From assembly GCA_001701075.1 (NCBI GenBank), contig DAAK01000199.1, positions 17,340 through 36,654 on the forward strand: 19,315 bases of DNA. The letters are read 5' to 3'. The notes below the pieces were generated by a model. The model did no database searches. It was not told the DNA's origin and saw nothing but the letters and a program-made list of their open reading frames with translations. The position numbers were made by a program, and so were the translations under genes. This DNA comes from Bacteroidales bacterium GP3 (GTDB taxonomy: Bacteria > Bacteroidota > Bacteroidia > Bacteroidales > Muribaculaceae). Positions 16,653 through 19,315 of this stretch are shown here, one piece after another. The first letter of the stretch is position 1, and every line of letters starts with the position of its first letter.

Positions 16653-17192
16653 ATGGAAACTCAAAAAAATACACTCGTTGCTATTAAGCCATCAGAAATC
16701 AAGGACAATCCTATTGAAATGTTCCATAAGGATTGGGCAGTTATCGCAGCTGGAAGTCCAGACGACTTCAATGAGATGACAGTATCGTGGGGAGCTCTCG
16801 GAGCATCTTGGGGCAATCAGAAGCCTATCGCGATAATATTTGTCAGCCCAAACAGATACACACACAAGTATCTTGAAAGTAATGACACCTTCTCCATCAA
16901 CGTGTTCCCGCAGGAATTCAAGAGAATTGAGGCTTACATAGGTTCTCAATCAGGCAGGGATGGAGATAAGGTAGCTGCAACCGGGTTGCAGGTGGCATTT
17001 ACTGACAATGGCACTCCAGTCTTCCCACAGTCTCGTCTTGTGCTTGAATGCAAGAAGATATACTCCCACGATCTCGACAGAAGCAGATTCTCGGATACAC
17101 TTATAGAGACCTACAATAATCCGGTTTTCAACGGTGTCAAGCCTCACACCATTTATTATGGTGAGATTATTAGTTGCTGGGAGAAGAGATAA
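16653..17192 (+). CDS. Flavin reductase-like (FMN-binding) protein
   Basis: Cytoplasmic FMN-binding split-barrel protein of the flavin reductase-like family (which includes flavoredoxin), 179 residues with no signal peptide. The FMN site is suggested by FNEMTVSWGALGASWG (39-54), then IIFVSPNRYTHKYLE (61-75) and FSINVF (80-85), the usual order in this family. The C-terminal part has HTIYYGEIISCW (165-176), the closing strand. It begins 4 bp after the upstream hydrolase and ends 30 bp before a terminator, making a two-gene operon. Its role could be electron transfer or flavin reduction for an unknown partner; no oxygenase or other flavin-using enzyme is seen in the window. Confidence 0.9.
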   Translation: METQKNTLVAIKPSEIKDNPIEMFHKDWAVIAAGSPDDFNEMTVSWGALGASWGNQKPIAIIFVSPNRYTHKYLESNDTFSINVFPQEFKRIEAYIGSQSGRDGDKVAATGLQVAFTDNGTPVFPQSRLVLECKKIYSHDLDRSRFSDTLIETYNNPVFNGVKPHTIYYGEIISCWEKR

Positions 17193-17222
17193 AACTTCAG
17201 CAAATAAGGGATTCTAAAATAG

Positions 17223-17255
17223 CTGTGCTGTAACTATATTACGGCACAGTTTTTT
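17223..17255 (+). terminator. Intrinsic terminator after the flavin-reductase-like gene
   Basis: CTGTGCTGTAA (17223-17233) pairs with TTACGGCACAG (17239-17249) over 11 bp with one G-T wobble around the loop CTATA, followed directly by six T (17250-17255). The last Ts also form the -33 element of the next promoter. Confidence 0.9.
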
Positions 17256-17284
17256 GACAATTCGCAAAATTATTATTAATTTTG
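17253..17284 (+). promoter_or_regulatory. Bacteroides-type promoter for the GH2 gene
   Basis: A -33 TTTG (17253-17256) is followed by exactly 20 bp and then TAATTTTG (17277-17284), matching TAnnTTTG. It leaves a leader of about 40 nt before the GTG start at 17333. It overlaps the T-tract of the upstream terminator by three bases. Confidence 0.7.
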
Positions 17285-17332
17285 CCTAATTGATTTATAA
17301 ATACACCTATATTAACTAATTCAAAAAACATC

Positions 17333-19315
17333 GTGAAATTTGAAATAAAATTGATTTGTGGAATAATAGCATTATGCTCTATCATGGCTCTTGACGTAGA
17401 GAGTCATGAAGTGATTCCTATCAACGACCATTGGCGTTTTCATTATGGTTTCCAAGCTCCTGAATATGAAGTTTCTGATGTGACACTGCCTCACACCTGG
17501 AATCGCAAGGATGCCATGTTTGGAGACAAGAATTATTTCAGAGGTCTTTGCAATTACTCGCGTATTCTTCCCGCCGACTTGAAAAAGGATGGCAAGAGAT
17601 ATTTCCTAAAGGTCAATGCTGCACAGACTGTAGCCGACGTTTTCATTGATAATCATTTTGTAACTCAACATCGTGGTGGCTATACAGCATTTGTGAAAGA
17701 AATCACTGACTATCTTACCTCAGGGAAAGAGAGTAAATTGGAAATACGTGTCAACAACGCTCCTACAATGGATATAGCTCCGATATGTGGTGATTTCAAT
17801 ATATATGGAGGACTTCCAAGAGGAGTTGAATTGATCGTCACCAATCCTATATGTATTGCACCCGATTATTATGCTTCACCTGGAGTGTTTTTTTATCCGA
17901 TAGAAGTAAATGACAAGAATGCGACTCTGGAAGTGGAGACACATTTACTGTCAGACGGCTCAGCCCCAATTGAGTCATATGAAGTTCTGACTACAATTTG
18001 GGATGGAGAAAGGCTGATAAGTAGCGTCAAGACAACCGCAGATACACTGACAACGCCTATTTTACAAACTCTTTCTATAAAAGACCCCATCTTATGGGAT
18101 GGGCCGTCAAATCCTTTTATGTATAAGGGCAGAGTGGAATTAAAACATAAGGGAGAGACGATAGATGTGCGCGAAGTGCCTGTAGGTATTCGCAATTTCA
18201 ATGTCACCGCAGACGGTGGTTTCTTCCTTAATGGACGATCTCACAGGCTTAATGGTGTGAACCGGCATGAAGATGTTTCGGAACGGGCATCGGCTCTCAC
18301 TATAGATGACCATAGATTGGATGTCGACATTATCAAGGAGATGGGATGTAACGCAGTCAGGATGAGCCATTATCCCCAGTCGGAATACTTCTTGAGTAAA
18401 TTGGATTCAGCCGGCATGGCAGCATGGGTAGAAATCCCTTTTGTGAATGTTTATGTCAATAATCCCGCCTATGATGATAACCTTAAGGAGCAACTCAAGG
18501 AATTGGTTTTTCAGTATCATCATCACCCTTCGATATTTGGATGGGGACTTTTCAATGAGATTAATTCCGGTTGGCTGGATCGCCCTTCAAATATGGTCCA
18601 GACACTTGACAGTCTTTCTCATGCTCTCGATCCTTCTCGCCTCACTATGGGAGCGAGCAATCAAAATGACGATTTCAATGGGTTTACAGATATTATAGCC
18701 TTCAACAAATACTTTGGTTGGTATGGAGGAGAACCTTCTGAACTTGGAACTTGGCTCGATAATGAACATGCCGCTCATCCGGAGCGTAAAATCGGTATAA
18801 GCGAATATGGAGCAGGAGGAAGCGTCTTGCAGCAGAATGAAGAGTTACTAAAGCCAGAAGCAGGCGGCCATTGGCATCCAGAGAATTGGCAGACATATTA
18901 TCACATTGAAAGCTACCGACAACTTGCGGAGAGAGACTATTTATGGTCCAATCTAATATGGAATATGTTTGATTTCAGTGTGGCTTCCCGCAATGAGGGA
19001 GATACACCGGGCAGAAACGATAAGGGGCTCGTAACATACGATAGAAAGACCAAGAAGGATGCCTTTTATTTCTATAAGGCAAATTGGAATAAAACTGATA
19101 AGTTTGTGCACATTGCAGGAAAGCGTCAGCCTCGCACAGGCACTACCACCACTGTAATGGCTTTCAGCAATGATGGTGAAGGGGTGCTTTTTGTAGATGG
19201 GAAGAAGTTCGGAAAAGCCAATCCCGACAATGTCAATGTGCTGCTTTGGGAAAATGTACCTCTGGACTCAAATGAAACGACAATAGAGGTTCGCACCAAG
19301 CATAGCTCCGACAAA
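17333..19315 (+). CDS. GH2 family beta-galactosidase-like glycoside hydrolase (3' end cut off by the window)
   Basis: Secreted or periplasmic retaining glycosidase of family GH2, open from 17333 to the right edge (661 codons). The start is GTG: no in-frame ATG exists between the upstream stop (17291) and this codon, and the GTG gives a signal peptide (KLICGIIALCSIMA), whereas the next ATG at residue 18 would destroy it. Domains in order: jelly-roll sugar-binding domain (about 27-170), Ig-like domain (175-285), TIM barrel (290-585) and the start of a C-terminal DUF4982-like beta domain (from 588, HIAGKR to VLFVDGKKFGK). Active-site features are GVNRHED (308-314), the acid/base Glu409 in GLFNEINSG and the nucleophile Glu491 in IGISEYGAG. 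It probably removes beta-galactosyl units from RG-I side chains, but GH2 also contains glucuronidases and mannosidases, so specificity is inferred. Confidence 0.93.
   Translation, partial: MKFEIKLICGIIALCSIMALDVESHEVIPINDHWRFHYGFQAPEYEVSDVTLPHTWNRKDAMFGDKNYFRGLCNYSRILPADLKKDGKRYFLKVNAAQTVADVFIDNHFVTQHRGGYTAFVKEITDYLTSGKESKLEIRVNNAPTMDIAPICGDFNIYGGLPRGVELIVTNPICIAPDYYASPGVFFYPIEVNDKNATLEVETHLLSDGSAPIESYEVLTTIWDGERLISSVKTTADTLTTPILQTLSIKDPILWDGPSNPFMYKGRVELKHKGETIDVREVPVGIRNFNVTADGGFFLNGRSHRLNGVNRHEDVSERASALTIDDHRLDVDIIKEMGCNAVRMSHYPQSEYFLSKLDSAGMAAWVEIPFVNVYVNNPAYDDNLKEQLKELVFQYHHHPSIFGWGLFNEINSGWLDRPSNMVQTLDSLSHALDPSRLTMGASNQNDDFNGFTDIIAFNKYFGWYGGEPSELGTWLDNEHAAHPERKIGISEYGAGGSVLQQNEELLKPEAGGHWHPENWQTYYHIESYRQLAERDYLWSNLIWNMFDFSVASRNEGDTPGRNDKGLVTYDRKTKKDAFYFYKANWNKTDKFVHIAGKRQPRTGTTTTVMAFSNDGEGVLFVDGKKFGKANPDNVNVLLWENVPLDSNETTIEVRTKHSSDK

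Noticed and set aside
1..19315. CRISPR array, tRNA, rRNA, insertion sequence or prophage
   Set aside because: I saw no regularly spaced repeats, cloverleaf sequence, transposase motif, terminal inverted repeats or phage-like gene anywhere in the window.

Overview
The window looks like part of a polysaccharide utilization locus (PUL) from a gut member of the Bacteroidales, probably Muribaculaceae or a Prevotella relative. The evidence is tandem SusC/SusD pairs, SusD proteins with lipoprotein signals and the usual C-terminal Asn-Pro-Gly-Trp, promoters of the Bacteroides type (-33 TTG, about 20 bp, -7 TAnnTTTG), and a secreted protein ending in a Bacteroidetes-style C-terminal tail. Family assignments come from reading motifs. 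No database search was possible, so the taxonomic placement is an inference.

Layout. Minus strand: a 3'-truncated rhamnogalacturonan lyase of the PL11 type (1-1445); a secreted multidomain protein of unknown function (1613-3787); then a four-gene transport operon read right to left, susC-1 (13980-10765), susD-1 (10737-8626), susC-2 (8598-5758) and susD-2 (5735-3999), with 22-27 bp between genes. Upstream of susC-1, also on the minus strand, lies a GH28-like beta-helix hydrolase (15744-14335). Plus strand: an isochorismatase-like hydrolase and a flavin-reductase-like protein in a two-gene unit (16040-17192), then a GH2 beta-galactosidase-like enzyme starting at a GTG (17333) and running off the right edge.

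Transcription units can be resolved from the sequence. Convincing stem-loop plus T-tract terminators follow susD-2, the 724-residue secreted protein and the flavin reductase, and a weaker one follows the GH28 gene. Full -33/-7 promoters precede the PL11, the secreted protein, the GH28 and the GH2 genes. susC-1 has a -7 match with no -33 partner and a leader of about 170 nt, as expected for an operon needing an activator.

Working model (inference): the locus targets pectin, most likely rhamnogalacturonan I. PL11 cuts the RG-I backbone, the GH28-like protein acts on galacturonate-containing ends, GH2 removes beta-galactosyl side groups, and two different SusC/D complexes import the oligosaccharides. 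No regulator (hybrid two-component system, ECF sigma/anti-sigma), unsaturated uronyl hydrolase or rhamnosidase is visible, so the PUL probably extends beyond the window. The least explained parts are the secreted protein with a possible type IX secretion tail, the second SusC without its N-terminal extension, the GH28-like protein lacking two canonical motifs, and the hydrolase/flavoprotein pair inserted between carbohydrate genes.
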